Source of the DNA: Actinomycetes bacterium
Lineage (GTDB): Bacteria; Actinomycetota; Thermoleophilia; Gaiellales; Gaiellaceae
Direction: 5' to 3'
Assembly (NCBI GenBank): GCA_023251945.1
Contig: JAHEXT010000008.1
Coordinates: 1 to 32,906 of the forward strand
DNA length: 32,906 nt
The first letter of the stretch is position 1. Every line of letters starts with the position of its first letter. Under the pieces are notes generated by a model. That model saw only the letters and a program-made list of their open reading frames with translations. It did not search any database and was not told the origin of the DNA. Below are positions 17,641 to 24,397 of this stretch, one piece after another. Both the position numbers and the translations under genes were made by a program.

Positions 17641-17646
17641 ACCGTA
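17641..17646 (-). promoter_or_regulatory. -10 element TACGGT for the GNAT gene
   Basis: Minus-strand TACGGT ends 7 nt before GTG 17633, so a leaderless transcript is predicted. It lies in the 40 bp divergent region shared with the gene at 17674. Confidence 0.4.
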
Positions 17647-17673
17647 GCCGCTCCGTGGGCCACACTTCGGCAC

Positions 17674-18102
17674 GTGACGCCGTCGTTCCCGGAGCGCCTG
17701 GTCGTCCTTGCCGCGGTCGCCCTGCTCGGCGCCGTGGCCGCCCTCGCCGTCGTCGAGCGTAGCGAGCAGGCCGCGAGCACCGCGCCGCTCGTGAGCGCAG
17801 CTGCGCCGGCCGGCTGGAACAGCGCCTTCGCAGGATCACGCGGCCCGGTGGGAGATGCCCAGCGGACGACATGCGGGCAGGTGCTCGCACCGGAGTCGCT
17901 CGGCGTGACACACCCCGTCCTTCCCTGCGGCGCCAAGATCGTCCTCCGGCTTGGGGGGACGCAGGTCCTGACCGAGGTGATCGACAACGAGCTCGTGGAG
18001 CCGGGTCGCCAGCTCGAGGTCACGGAGGGGCTCGCGCGCATTCTTCACCTCGAGGACACAACGGAGATCGATTGGCGCTTCGCCACCGAGGCGGGCGGTT
18101 AG
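17674..18102 (+). CDS. Secreted or membrane-anchored double-psi beta-barrel (RlpA-like) protein
   Basis: 142 residues, GTG start. One hydrophobic segment near residues 9-27 (VVLAAVALLGAVAALAVV) acts as signal anchor or signal peptide. The rest resembles the double-psi beta-barrel of RlpA-type septal wall proteins: SLGVTHPVLPCGAKIVLR, VLTEVIDNELVEPGR, LEVTEGLARIL. The usual DRGP loop after the central Asp reads DNEL here, so lytic transglycosylase activity is doubtful. Two cysteines flank the barrel start (TTCGQ and LPCG) and could form a disulfide. The TAG stop also forms part of a -10 element (18100-18105). RlpA-like assignment is by motif resemblance only. Confidence 0.68.
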   Translation: MTPSFPERLVVLAAVALLGAVAALAVVERSEQAASTAPLVSAAAPAGWNSAFAGSRGPVGDAQRTTCGQVLAPESLGVTHPVLPCGAKIVLRLGGTQVLTEVIDNELVEPGRQLEVTEGLARILHLEDTTEIDWRFATEAGG

Positions 18103-18105
18103 GAT
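18100..18105 (+). promoter_or_regulatory. -10 element TAGGAT upstream of candidate RNA
   Basis: TAGGAT overlaps the stop codon TAG of the preceding gene. With the spacing seen elsewhere in the window, transcription would start at G18112, which is the first paired base of the RNA structure described at 18112-18262. Confidence 0.4.
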
Positions 18106-18111
18106 AAGAGC

Positions 18112-18262
18112 GCTCGACCCTGTGCGTGGCACCGGCTCTAACGTGAACCAACACACAAGCGAAGGGAGCCGGCGTCGGGGATAGGCGTTGCCGACGCCCC
18201 GCACGGTGCCCACCTGGCAAGCCAGGTTCGCAACGGCCGGAGCTTCACCGGCAGGGTGGAGC
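18112..18262 (+). ncRNA. Candidate structured RNA, about 151 nt, family unknown
   Basis: Non-coding gap between the DPBB gene and mnmA. The ends pair: GCTCGACCCTG (18112-18122) with CAGGGTGGAGC (18252-18262), ten pairs and one G-G mismatch. Inside lie GGCACCG (18128-18134) with CGGTGCC (18204-18210), GGCGTCGG (18171-18178) with CCGACGCC (18191-18198), the hairpin ACCTGG-CAAG-CCAGGT (18212-18227), and CCGG (18237-18240) with CCGG (18248-18251). A competing hairpin CCGGCTC/GAGCCGG also exists. The 5' end coincides with the start predicted from TAGGAT. It does not show the conserved motifs of SRP RNA, tmRNA, RNase P or the common riboswitches I know. A 6S-like RNA or the leader of mnmA is possible. 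No U-rich terminator is seen. Confidence 0.45.
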
Positions 18263-18284
18263 ACGTCCGAGGACACCGATCATC

Positions 18285-18290
18285 TAGCCT
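18285..18290 (+). promoter_or_regulatory. -10 element TAGCCT for leaderless mnmA
   Basis: TAGCCT ends 6 nt before the GTG at 18297. No Shine-Dalgarno sequence precedes that start. Confidence 0.45.
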
Positions 18291-18296
18291 GACCCG

Positions 18297-19556
18297 GTGG
18301 CAACTGTCGAGGTCCTGGGCGACGCGACGCGCGGCGGGGAGTGGGCAGCCGTGCGCCTTCTCGTAAACCACGACCGGATCGTCGAGGCCGACGCTGACGG
18401 CCTCGATCGCGCTCTCGTCGGACTGACCCTGCTCGAGGCGGCGGCCGTCGGGGGCGATCCGCTCGCGGTCGAGGCGCTCGCGTCGGCGCTCGGCCAGGTG
18501 TTCAGGGCCGACCCGGACCCCGCCCGCGTCGCGGTCGCGATGAGCGGGGGAGTGGACAGCGCGGTCGCGCTCCTTCGAGCGCTCCCGAACGCGCTCGGAG
18601 TCACGCTCCGTCTGTGGCAGGACCCGGCCGGGCCGTCGGCCGAGCGCGCCTGCTGCTCGCCGGCGGCCGTGTCCGCGGCAAGAGAGACGTGTCACGCGCT
18701 CGGACTCCCGCACGTGACCCTCGACCTCCGCGAGGAGTTCCGGCAGGCGGTCGTAGACCCCTTCGTGGCCGGCTACGCGGCGGGAGACACGCCCAACCCG
18801 TGTACCCGTTGCAACGGCGCCTTCCGTTTCGACGCGCTCCTCGCCTTTGCCGCTCGCGCCGGCGCCGCCCGCCTCTCTACCGGCCATTACGCACGAGTCG
18901 TCGCGCGGAAGGGAACACGTCTCCTCGGCCGCGCAGCCGACGCCGAGAAGGATCAGTCCTACATGCTCGCGACGCTCGACCCGAGCCTTCTCGAGCAGAT
19001 CGAGTTCCCGCTCGGAAGCCAGTCGAAGGACGACACGCGGGCCGAGGCCGCCCGGGCCGGCCTCGCGGCCGCTTCCCGTGCGGAAAGCCAGGAAGCTTGC
19101 TTCCTCGCAGGCGGCGACTATCGTCGCTTCCTCGAGCGTGAGGGCCTCATCGGCGCCGACGGCGAGATCGTCGACGAGCACGGACGGGCACTGGGCCGGC
19201 ACAGCGGCTACTGGCGCTTCACGCCCGGACAGCGCCGTGGGCTCGGGGTCGCCGCGGGTCGACCTCTCTACGTTCTGCGCACGGACCGCTCGACGAACGC
19301 GGTCGTCGTCGGGCCCTCCGAGGCGCTCGCCGTGACGACGGTCGAGGCGCGGGGTCGCCTCTACGTGCCGGTCGAGCACGCGGAGGTGAAGCTGCGGTAC
19401 CGCTCGGCCCCGGTCTCGGCGTGCGTCGCGTCGTCGAACGGAGGCTTCTCACTCGATCTCGAGGCACCTGTGCGCGCGGTCGCGACAGGTCAGGTCGCGG
19501 CGCTGTACGACGGCGACGCCGTCGTGGGCGCGGGTGTCGTCACCCGCGTTGCCTGA
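18297..19556 (+). CDS. mnmA: tRNA 2-thiouridylase MnmA with N-terminal extension
   Basis: 419 residues, GTG start. It thiolates U34 of tRNAs for Lys, Glu and Gln using ATP and sulfur relayed from a cysteine desulfurase. PP-loop AMSGGVDSAVA lies near residue 80. The two catalytic cysteines are in NPCTRCN and SQEACFLAGGDY, and the STGHYAR and EKDQSYML motifs are intact. The first 75 or so residues are absent from typical MnmA (about 360 residues). They (LLVNHDRIVEADADGLDRAL and LLEAAAVGGDPLA) loosely resemble the NifU/IscU scaffold fold without its cysteine ligands; that comparison is tentative. The leaderless -10 at 18285 supports translation of the extension. Confidence 0.9.
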   Translation: MATVEVLGDATRGGEWAAVRLLVNHDRIVEADADGLDRALVGLTLLEAAAVGGDPLAVEALASALGQVFRADPDPARVAVAMSGGVDSAVALLRALPNALGVTLRLWQDPAGPSAERACCSPAAVSAARETCHALGLPHVTLDLREEFRQAVVDPFVAGYAAGDTPNPCTRCNGAFRFDALLAFAARAGAARLSTGHYARVVARKGTRLLGRAADAEKDQSYMLATLDPSLLEQIEFPLGSQSKDDTRAEAARAGLAAASRAESQEACFLAGGDYRRFLEREGLIGADGEIVDEHGRALGRHSGYWRFTPGQRRGLGVAAGRPLYVLRTDRSTNAVVVGPSEALAVTTVEARGRLYVPVEHAEVKLRYRSAPVSACVASSNGGFSLDLEAPVRAVATGQVAALYDGDAVVGAGVVTRVA

Positions 19557-19566
19557 ACGGAGCGTC

Positions 19567-19572
19567 TAGGAT
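19567..19572 (+). promoter_or_regulatory. -10 element TAGGAT for the gene at 19580
   Basis: TAGGAT ends 7 nt before ATG 19580, predicting a leaderless transcript and supporting this start over the open frame upstream. Confidence 0.45.
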
Positions 19573-19579
19573 CATCCGT

Positions 19580-20065
19580 ATGACGCTGGCCTCTACCTCG
19601 GGCGACATCCTCAACTACGCACTCGCCGCGTTCTTCGTCGGGACCGGCGCGTTCCTCTCGTACATGCTCCTCCGGCTCGGAGGGACGTTCGCGCGACTCT
19701 CCTCGTTCATCAAGGGCTCGGAGCGTGATCTCCTGCCGGTGATCGTGAAGGCGGGAGGGACGGTCGACCGCGTGAACGACCAGCTCGACAAGCTCGACAC
19801 CGTGACCGACAGCGCGGTCTCGATGGCCGACAGCGCCGATACGGCGGTCCGGGCGGTGTCGACGGCGATCACGACACCCGTGAAGAAGGTGACCGGGCTC
19901 GCGGCAGGGATCTCGCACGGCATTGCAGCCTTCCGGGCTCGCCACGATGTCGGCGACGCCTTCGACGTCGCGAAGGAAGCCGCCGCCCGGCGGGAGGACG
20001 AGCTCGACGAGGAGCTGCGCAGTGCCGGCCGCTCCTCCTCCGACGGAGCACCGCCGGAAGCGTAG
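19580..20065 (+). CDS. DUF948-like single-pass membrane protein
   Basis: 161 residues from ATG 19580. One transmembrane segment near residues 10-32 (LNYALAAFFVGTGAFLSYMLLRLG) is followed by a long, probably coiled-coil helical region with heptad-like repeats of DRVNDQLDKLDTVTDSAVSM and a charged, acidic tail. This layout is that of DUF948-type proteins, often found next to alaS in actinobacteria, as here. Function is not established; a scaffold or envelope role is only a guess. The similar architecture of several proteins at 26391-28156 is worth noting. Confidence 0.75.
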   Translation: MTLASTSGDILNYALAAFFVGTGAFLSYMLLRLGGTFARLSSFIKGSERDLLPVIVKAGGTVDRVNDQLDKLDTVTDSAVSMADSADTAVRAVSTAITTPVKKVTGLAAGISHGIAAFRARHDVGDAFDVAKEAAARREDELDEELRSAGRSSSDGAPPEA

Positions 20066-20102
20066 GCGCCGCCGGCCGTCGGGTCCCCGCACGGCCCGCT
20101 CG

Positions 20103-20108
20103 TAGAAT
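20103..20108 (+). promoter_or_regulatory. -10 element TAGAAT for leaderless alaS
   Basis: TAGAAT (5 of 6 to TATAAT) ends 6 nt before the alaS ATG at 20115. It is the strongest of the leaderless-type -10 elements in the window. Confidence 0.5.
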
Positions 20109-20114
20109 CCAGGC

Positions 20115-22649
20115 ATGCGGACGTCAGCCGAGCTGCGCGAGGGATTCCTCGCCTTCTTCGAGGAGAAGGGCCACCTGCGCGTGCCCTCAGCGTCGCTCGT
20201 GCCGCGCGCAGACGATCACTCGACGCTGCTCACGAGCGCCGGGATGCAGCCGCAGATGCCCTACTTCCTCGGACGCGAGCCACCGCCCGCGCCCCTGGCG
20301 GCCACGGTGCAGAAGGTCTTTCGCACGCCCGACATCGACGAGGTCGGCCTCGACACATACCACCTCACCTTCTTCGAGATGCTCGGCAACTTCTCGTTCG
20401 GCCAGTACTTCAAGGAAGGCGCCATCGACCTCGCGACCGAGTTCGTGCGCGAGCGGCTGCGGCTCGACTGGGATCGGGTCTGGGTCACCGTGCACGCAGG
20501 AGACCCGCAGCTCAAGCTCGGGCCGGACGAGCTCACGATCGAGCTCTGGGAGAAGGTCGGGGTGCCCGCAGAGCGGATCGTCCCACTGCCCACCTCGGAG
20601 AACTTCTGGTCGGTCGGCGGGCCGGGGCCGTGCGGGCAAGACTCGGAGCTGTACTACGACTGGGGCGAGGAGGTCGGCTGTGGCCAGCCGGACTGTGCGC
20701 CGGCGTGTACGCGCTGCGAGCGCTTCCTCGAATTCTGGAACCTGGTCTTCATGGACTTCGAGCTGCACCCCGACGGGACGCTGACCCCGCTGCCGACGCA
20801 GAACATCGATACGGGCCTCGGGCTCGAGCGGACTGCGCGGATCCTCCAGAACGTCCCTTCCGTGTACGAGACCGACGGCTTCCAGCACATCATGGAGTGG
20901 GTCGCAGCCGAGTCCGGCGTTGCCTACGGCGACTCGCCGGCGGCGACGAAAGCTCACCGCGTCCTCGCCGACCACGGGCGGGGGATGACGTTCCTCGTCG
21001 GGGACGGCGTGACCCCTTCGAACGAGGGCCGTGGCTACATCCTGCGGCGGATCATCCGGCGCGCGGTGCAACAGGCACAGCGCATCGGCCTCCACGACGT
21101 GTACCGGCTACCCGCCGTGGTCGTCGAGCAGATGGGCGGCGCGTACCCGGAGATCCGCGAGCACGCCGGCGAGATCGAGAGGGTCGTGAAGGCCGAGGAG
21201 CAACGCTTCCTGGAGACGCTCGAGCGCGGCCTGACGCTGTTCGAGGAGCTCGCCGACCGTGAGGTGATCTCCGGGGAGGAGGCATTCACGCTCGCGGCGA
21301 CGTACGGCTTCCCGCTCGAGCTGACGGTGGAGCTCGCGGAGGAGCGGGGCCAGGCCGTCGACGTCGACGGTTACGGAGTGGAGATGGACCGCCACCGGGA
21401 GATCTCCAGAGCAGGAGGCGAGACAGAGGTGCAGCGCGCTGCCGACTTCGCCCGCGCAGCGGACTTCGAGACGGAGTTCGTCGGCTACCGCAAGACCGAT
21501 GTGCTCACGCAGATCGGGGCGCTCGAGGAGCGCGGCGACGGGCTCTTCCTCGCGAAGCTCCGCGAGTCGCCGTTCTACCCGGCGGGCGGCGGCCAGGTGA
21601 CCGACCAGGGGTACGTCGAGCTCGACGACGAGTCGAGGACGCGGGCCGAGCTCGTCGAGGCGTACCGGTTCGACGACGACCAGGCGCTCCTCCTGAGCGG
21701 ATCGGGATTCGCGGAGGGTGACCGCGTGCGGGCGGTCGTGCCTTGGAGCGTCCGCTTCCCGACGATGGCGAACCACACCGGGACGCACCTTCTGCACAAG
21801 GCGCTCCAGGAGGTCCTCGGCGACCACGTGCGGCAGGCGGGCTCGGCGGTGCGGCCGGACAAGCTGCGCTTCGACTTCACACACCCACAGGCGCTGACGC
21901 CCGAGGAGCGGGAACGCGTCGAGCGCATCGTCAACGAGAAGATCTTCGAGAACCTCCCGGTGCACGTCTTCGAGACGCCGATCGACGAGGCGCGCCGCCT
22001 GGGCGCGATGATGCTCTTCGGCGAGAAGTACGGCGGGATCGTGCGCGTCGTCGAGATCCCCGGCTTCTCGATCGAGCTCTGCGGAGGGACGCACGTGGGC
22101 TCGACCGCGGCGATCGGGGCGTTCGTGATCCTCTCCGAGGGGTCGGTCGGCGCCGGTGCGCGCCGGATCGAGGCGGTCACGTCCGGCGATGCGTGGGCCT
22201 ACCTCCACGGCCGCTCGCGCGAGCTGGACGAGCTTCGCGCCGAGCTCGAGAGGCTGCGCAAGGAGCGCAAGCGCAAGGACGTGGCCGTGCGCACGCCGGC
22301 GGCGGAGGCCAGGGCGAAGTCGGTCGCCGGGATCAACGTGATCGTGCAGGAGGTCGGGGATCACGATGCCGACGCGCTCCTTGAGCTGTCCGACCGCTTC
22401 AAGCAACGGCACGCGCCGGCGGCGGTGGTCCTCGGCTCGCAGGAGGACGGGAAGGTGCACCTCGTCGCCAACTTCGACGCGTCGGTCGCGGAGCGCGTCA
22501 GCGCCTCCGACGTCGTCAGGCAGGCGGCGGCGATCGTGGGCGGAGGAGGAGGCGGCCGGCCGACGATGGCGCGCGCCGGGGGAAACGATCCGGAGAAGCT
22601 GCCCGAGGCGCTCGCGGAGGCTGAGCGCCTCATCCTCGCCGCGCTGTGA
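20115..22649 (+). CDS. alaS: Alanyl-tRNA synthetase
   Basis: 844 residues. Class II synthetase with the catalytic core at the N-terminus (LREGFLAFFEEKGH, TSAGMQPQMPYFLG, FEMLGNFSFGQYFKE), the tRNA-recognition region (about 240-440), the editing domain with zinc ligands in MANHTGTHLLH and CGGTHVG, and a C-Ala/DHHA1 tail ending in a glycine-rich segment (VGGGGGGRPTMARAGG). Domain order and length are normal (about 850-890), so mischarged Ser and Gly should be edited. It heads the conserved alaS-ruvX-mltG run. Confidence 0.98.
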   Translation: MRTSAELREGFLAFFEEKGHLRVPSASLVPRADDHSTLLTSAGMQPQMPYFLGREPPPAPLAATVQKVFRTPDIDEVGLDTYHLTFFEMLGNFSFGQYFKEGAIDLATEFVRERLRLDWDRVWVTVHAGDPQLKLGPDELTIELWEKVGVPAERIVPLPTSENFWSVGGPGPCGQDSELYYDWGEEVGCGQPDCAPACTRCERFLEFWNLVFMDFELHPDGTLTPLPTQNIDTGLGLERTARILQNVPSVYETDGFQHIMEWVAAESGVAYGDSPAATKAHRVLADHGRGMTFLVGDGVTPSNEGRGYILRRIIRRAVQQAQRIGLHDVYRLPAVVVEQMGGAYPEIREHAGEIERVVKAEEQRFLETLERGLTLFEELADREVISGEEAFTLAATYGFPLELTVELAEERGQAVDVDGYGVEMDRHREISRAGGETEVQRAADFARAADFETEFVGYRKTDVLTQIGALEERGDGLFLAKLRESPFYPAGGGQVTDQGYVELDDESRTRAELVEAYRFDDDQALLLSGSGFAEGDRVRAVVPWSVRFPTMANHTGTHLLHKALQEVLGDHVRQAGSAVRPDKLRFDFTHPQALTPEERERVERIVNEKIFENLPVHVFETPIDEARRLGAMMLFGEKYGGIVRVVEIPGFSIELCGGTHVGSTAAIGAFVILSEGSVGAGARRIEAVTSGDAWAYLHGRSRELDELRAELERLRKERKRKDVAVRTPAAEARAKSVAGINVIVQEVGDHDADALLELSDRFKQRHAPAAVVLGSQEDGKVHLVANFDASVAERVSASDVVRQAAAIVGGGGGGRPTMARAGGNDPEKLPEALAEAERLILAAL

Positions 22650-22854
22650 CTCACGTCCCTGGACGCCTCCGACTCCCGCCTGGCAAAGCCGGGCTCCGCC
22701 GGAGGCTGACGCCGCTCGCGGCAGGATGCGTCGCGCTCGGCGCTTGTCCGTACCTCATGTACTGTCCTGCGCGCCTCGCGCTCGCCTCCTTTGCGAGGGT
22801 TTTGGGGGCCCCAGACAGTGCGAAGCACTTTCTGGGGTTGGGCGCCCCAGGAAC
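22650..22854 (+). repeat. Intergenic region with strong stem-loops between alaS and ruvX
   Basis: 205 nt without a gene. CCCCAGACAGTGC (22809-22821) pairs with GCACTTTCTGGGG (22825-22837) around a GAA loop, 12 pairs and one mismatch. GGGG (22804-22807) and CCCC (22845-22848) can close it further. Upstream, GCCTCCG and CGGAGGC also form a hairpin. It ends only 17 nt before the ruvX ATG and lacks a U-tract, so it is not a clear terminator. It looks like a REP-like palindromic element or an RNA processing site. Confidence 0.4.
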
Positions 22855-23250
22855 ATGAGAGTCATCGCTTTGGATTACGGCGCCGCCCGGACCGGCGTCG
22901 CCGTCTCGGACGCGACGGGAACGATCGCGCGGCCGCTCGAGGTGGTCGAGCGAGCGGCGACCCAGTCCGGTCTCGGGCGAATCCGGGAGATCGTGCGCGA
23001 CCAGGAAGCCGAACGCGTGGTGGTGGGCCTGCCGCTGACGCTCCGGGGCGAGCGAGGCCGGCAGGCGCGGGAGACCGACGAGTTCGTCCGCACGCTTCGG
23101 CAGGCTCTCGACGTTCCGGTGGAGACGTACGACGAGCGCTTCACGACGACGCTCGCGGCGAGCGGGCCGGGCGACGCGCCCGAGGACGCCCGCGCCGCGG
23201 CGCATCTCCTGGAGAGCTACCTCGCATGGACGAGCGCGCACCGGAAGTAG
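22855..23250 (+). CDS. ruvX: YqgF/RuvX-family nuclease (pre-16S rRNA or Holliday junction)
   Basis: 131 residues from ATG 22855. RNase H-like fold: ALDYGAARTGVAVSD with the first catalytic Asp, VVVGLPLTLRGE, ETYDERFTTTLA with the second acidic pair, and a C-terminal DARAAAHLLESYL with the last Asp. Normal length for the family. YqgF proteins mature 16S rRNA 5' ends in E. coli and have been proposed as Holliday junction resolvases; the sequence cannot distinguish the two. Only a weak AGGA lies close to the start; the frame is open upstream, but the family N-terminus begins here. The end overlaps mltG by 25 nt. Confidence 0.93.
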   Translation: MRVIALDYGAARTGVAVSDATGTIARPLEVVERAATQSGLGRIREIVRDQEAERVVVGLPLTLRGERGRQARETDEFVRTLRQALDVPVETYDERFTTTLAASGPGDAPEDARAAAHLLESYLAWTSAHRK

Positions 23251-24137
23251 CCCCGACTCCGCGCGGGCCGAGCCGTACGCACATCTGGGCGCGGCGGGCG
23301 GTCGCGGCCCTCGTCGCCGTCGGCGCGCTCGGAGTGGCCGTCTGGGCCGGCGCCTCGCTGGTCAGGGACGAGGACCCGCCGCCGCCGCCGACCGAGACCG
23401 TGCCGCCGCTCGCGCGGCTGCGCATCATCTTCCCCGAGGGATTCACGCGGCGTGAGATGGCAGACCGGGTCGCTGTAGTGCGTGAGATCGCGATCGACAG
23501 GCGCGGGGTCACGCCTCGTCTTACGCGCCAGGCGTACCTGCAGGCGACCTCGAGCGCGAAGCCGCCGGCCGAGTTCCGCAAGGACTGGGCAGGCCGGTCG
23601 ATCGAGGGGTTCCTCTTCCCGGCCACGTACGAGTTCAGCCAGTACACGTCGTCCGCGAAGCTCGTCCGCGACCAGCTTGCCGCCTTCCGGAAGCGGTGGA
23701 GGAAGGTCGACCTGCGGTACTCGAAGTCGAAGAACCTGACCCCGTACGACGTCCTGATCATCGCGTCGATGATCGAGAAGGAGATCGTTGCGCCAGAGGA
23801 GCGGCGGCTCGTCGCCGCGGTCGTCTACAACCGGCTACGGCGCGGGATGCCGCTCCAGATCGACGCGACGATCCGCTACGGGCGGAACGTGCCCGGGACG
23901 AAGCCGCTCAAGCAGTCGGACCTCGAGAGCAACGACCCGTACAACACGCGCAAGCGGCTCGGGCTGCCGCCGACCCCGATCGCGAACCCGGGGCTCGCGT
24001 CGAGCCAGGCGGCGGCGCATCCTGCGCGGGTCGACTACCTCTTCTTCGTCCGCAAGCCGGACGGGGTGCACCACTACTTCACGGCGAGCGAGTCGGAGTT
24101 CTTCCGCAAGAAGTGCGAGTACGGCTTCGGCTGCTGA
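23226..24137 (+). CDS. mltG: Endolytic murein transglycosylase MltG
   Basis: 303 residues from ATG 23226, overlapping the end of ruvX. A cytoplasmic N-terminus with one membrane helix (AVAALVAVGALGVAVWAGASL, about 20-40), a proline-rich linker, a LysM-like region and the YceG catalytic domain. The catalytic glutamate is in IIASMIEKE. Further motifs are AAVVYNRLRRGMPLQID, YNTRKRLGLPPTPIANPG and HYFTASESEF. It cleaves nascent glycan strands at the membrane and ends peptidoglycan polymerisation. aroE, which often follows mltG in actinobacteria, is absent here, and the order changes to non-coding DNA and unknown genes. Confidence 0.95.
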   Translation: MDERAPEVAPTPRGPSRTHIWARRAVAALVAVGALGVAVWAGASLVRDEDPPPPPTETVPPLARLRIIFPEGFTRREMADRVAVVREIAIDRRGVTPRLTRQAYLQATSSAKPPAEFRKDWAGRSIEGFLFPATYEFSQYTSSAKLVRDQLAAFRKRWRKVDLRYSKSKNLTPYDVLIIASMIEKEIVAPEERRLVAAVVYNRLRRGMPLQIDATIRYGRNVPGTKPLKQSDLESNDPYNTRKRLGLPPTPIANPGLASSQAAAHPARVDYLFFVRKPDGVHHYFTASESEFFRKKCEYGFGC

Positions 24138-24168
24138 CTTTCCTCCGGACACGTCCGAAAGAGCGCGT

Positions 24169-24196
24169 TTCGCACTCGCATCGACGCAACTACCGT
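24169..24196 (+). promoter_or_regulatory. Promoter of the tRNA-like gene (TTCGCA-16-TACCGT)
   Basis: -35-like TTCGCA (24169-24174) and -10 TACCGT (24191-24196) with a 16 nt spacer; predicted start near 24203, three bases before the first acceptor base of the tRNA-like structure. Confidence 0.4.
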
Positions 24197-24246
24197 CGCG
24201 GGTGCGGAGAGTGAAGGCGCGTGGTGCGCCACCCGATTGACAGTCG
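24195..24246. repeat. Inverted repeat, left arm (within tRNA-like gene)
   Basis: 24232-24246 (CCCGATTGACAGTCG) is the exact reverse complement of 24398-24412, and 24195-24210 (GTCGCGGGTGCGGAGA) matches the reverse complement of 24430-24445 in 14 of 16 positions, in the same order. The two arms thus form an imperfect inverted pair of about 50 bp spaced by about 150 bp. Confidence 0.75.
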
Positions 24247-24292
24247 AGGTGTCCGGTTGCCACCGGATCCGGTTCGAGTCCGGCGCCCTCCG
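24206..24292 (+). tRNA. Class II tRNA-like gene, 8/4 acceptor branch, anticodon loop reads GAC
   Basis: The B-box GGTTCGAGTCC (24271-24281) is perfect. Acceptor GGAGAGTG (24206-24213) pairs with CGCCCTCC (24284-24291), seven of eight positions with one A-C mismatch and one G-U; discriminator G24292; CCA not encoded. D-arm GGCGC-GTGGT-GCGCC (24216-24230), anticodon arm ACCCGA-TTGACAG-TCGAGGT (24231-24250, one bulged A), long variable arm TCCGG-TTGCCA-CCGGA (24252-24267), and a four-pair T stem CCGG/CCGG (24269-24272, 24280-24283). The long variable arm, G73 and GGAGAG end are serine/selenocysteine-like, but the loop TTGACAG gives anticodon GAC, a valine anticodon never found on class II tRNAs. 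It may be a Sec-like or allo-tRNA-like species, or a tRNA-derived element. Confidence 0.5.
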
Positions 24293-24362
24293 CCCAGGCA
24301 TCGCGTCGGCCTTGAGGGTCACGGTGTGGCGACCTGCTGTCAGGCCTTCAGAGCCGGCGCGG

Positions 24363-24392
24363 TTGCCGTCCGCAGGTTGAGTGGGCTATGGT
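24363..24392 (+). promoter_or_regulatory. Possible promoter TTGCCG-18-TATGGT
   Basis: -35-like TTGCCG (24363-24368) and -10 TATGGT (24387-24392). The predicted start near 24399 would give an RNA whose first 14 nt are the complement of the tRNA-like anticodon arm. Confidence 0.4.
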
Positions 24393-24397
24393 GAGAG

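Noticed and set aside
18112-18262. Signal recognition particle RNA or cobalamin/TPP/c-di-AMP riboswitch
   Set aside because: The conserved blocks of these families (for example the SRP GGAAGG loop, or CTGAGA of TPP) are absent.
24206-24292. Ordinary tRNA-Val(GAC)
   Set aside because: The long variable arm, 5-nt D loop and 8 bp acceptor do not fit any elongator tRNA-Val.
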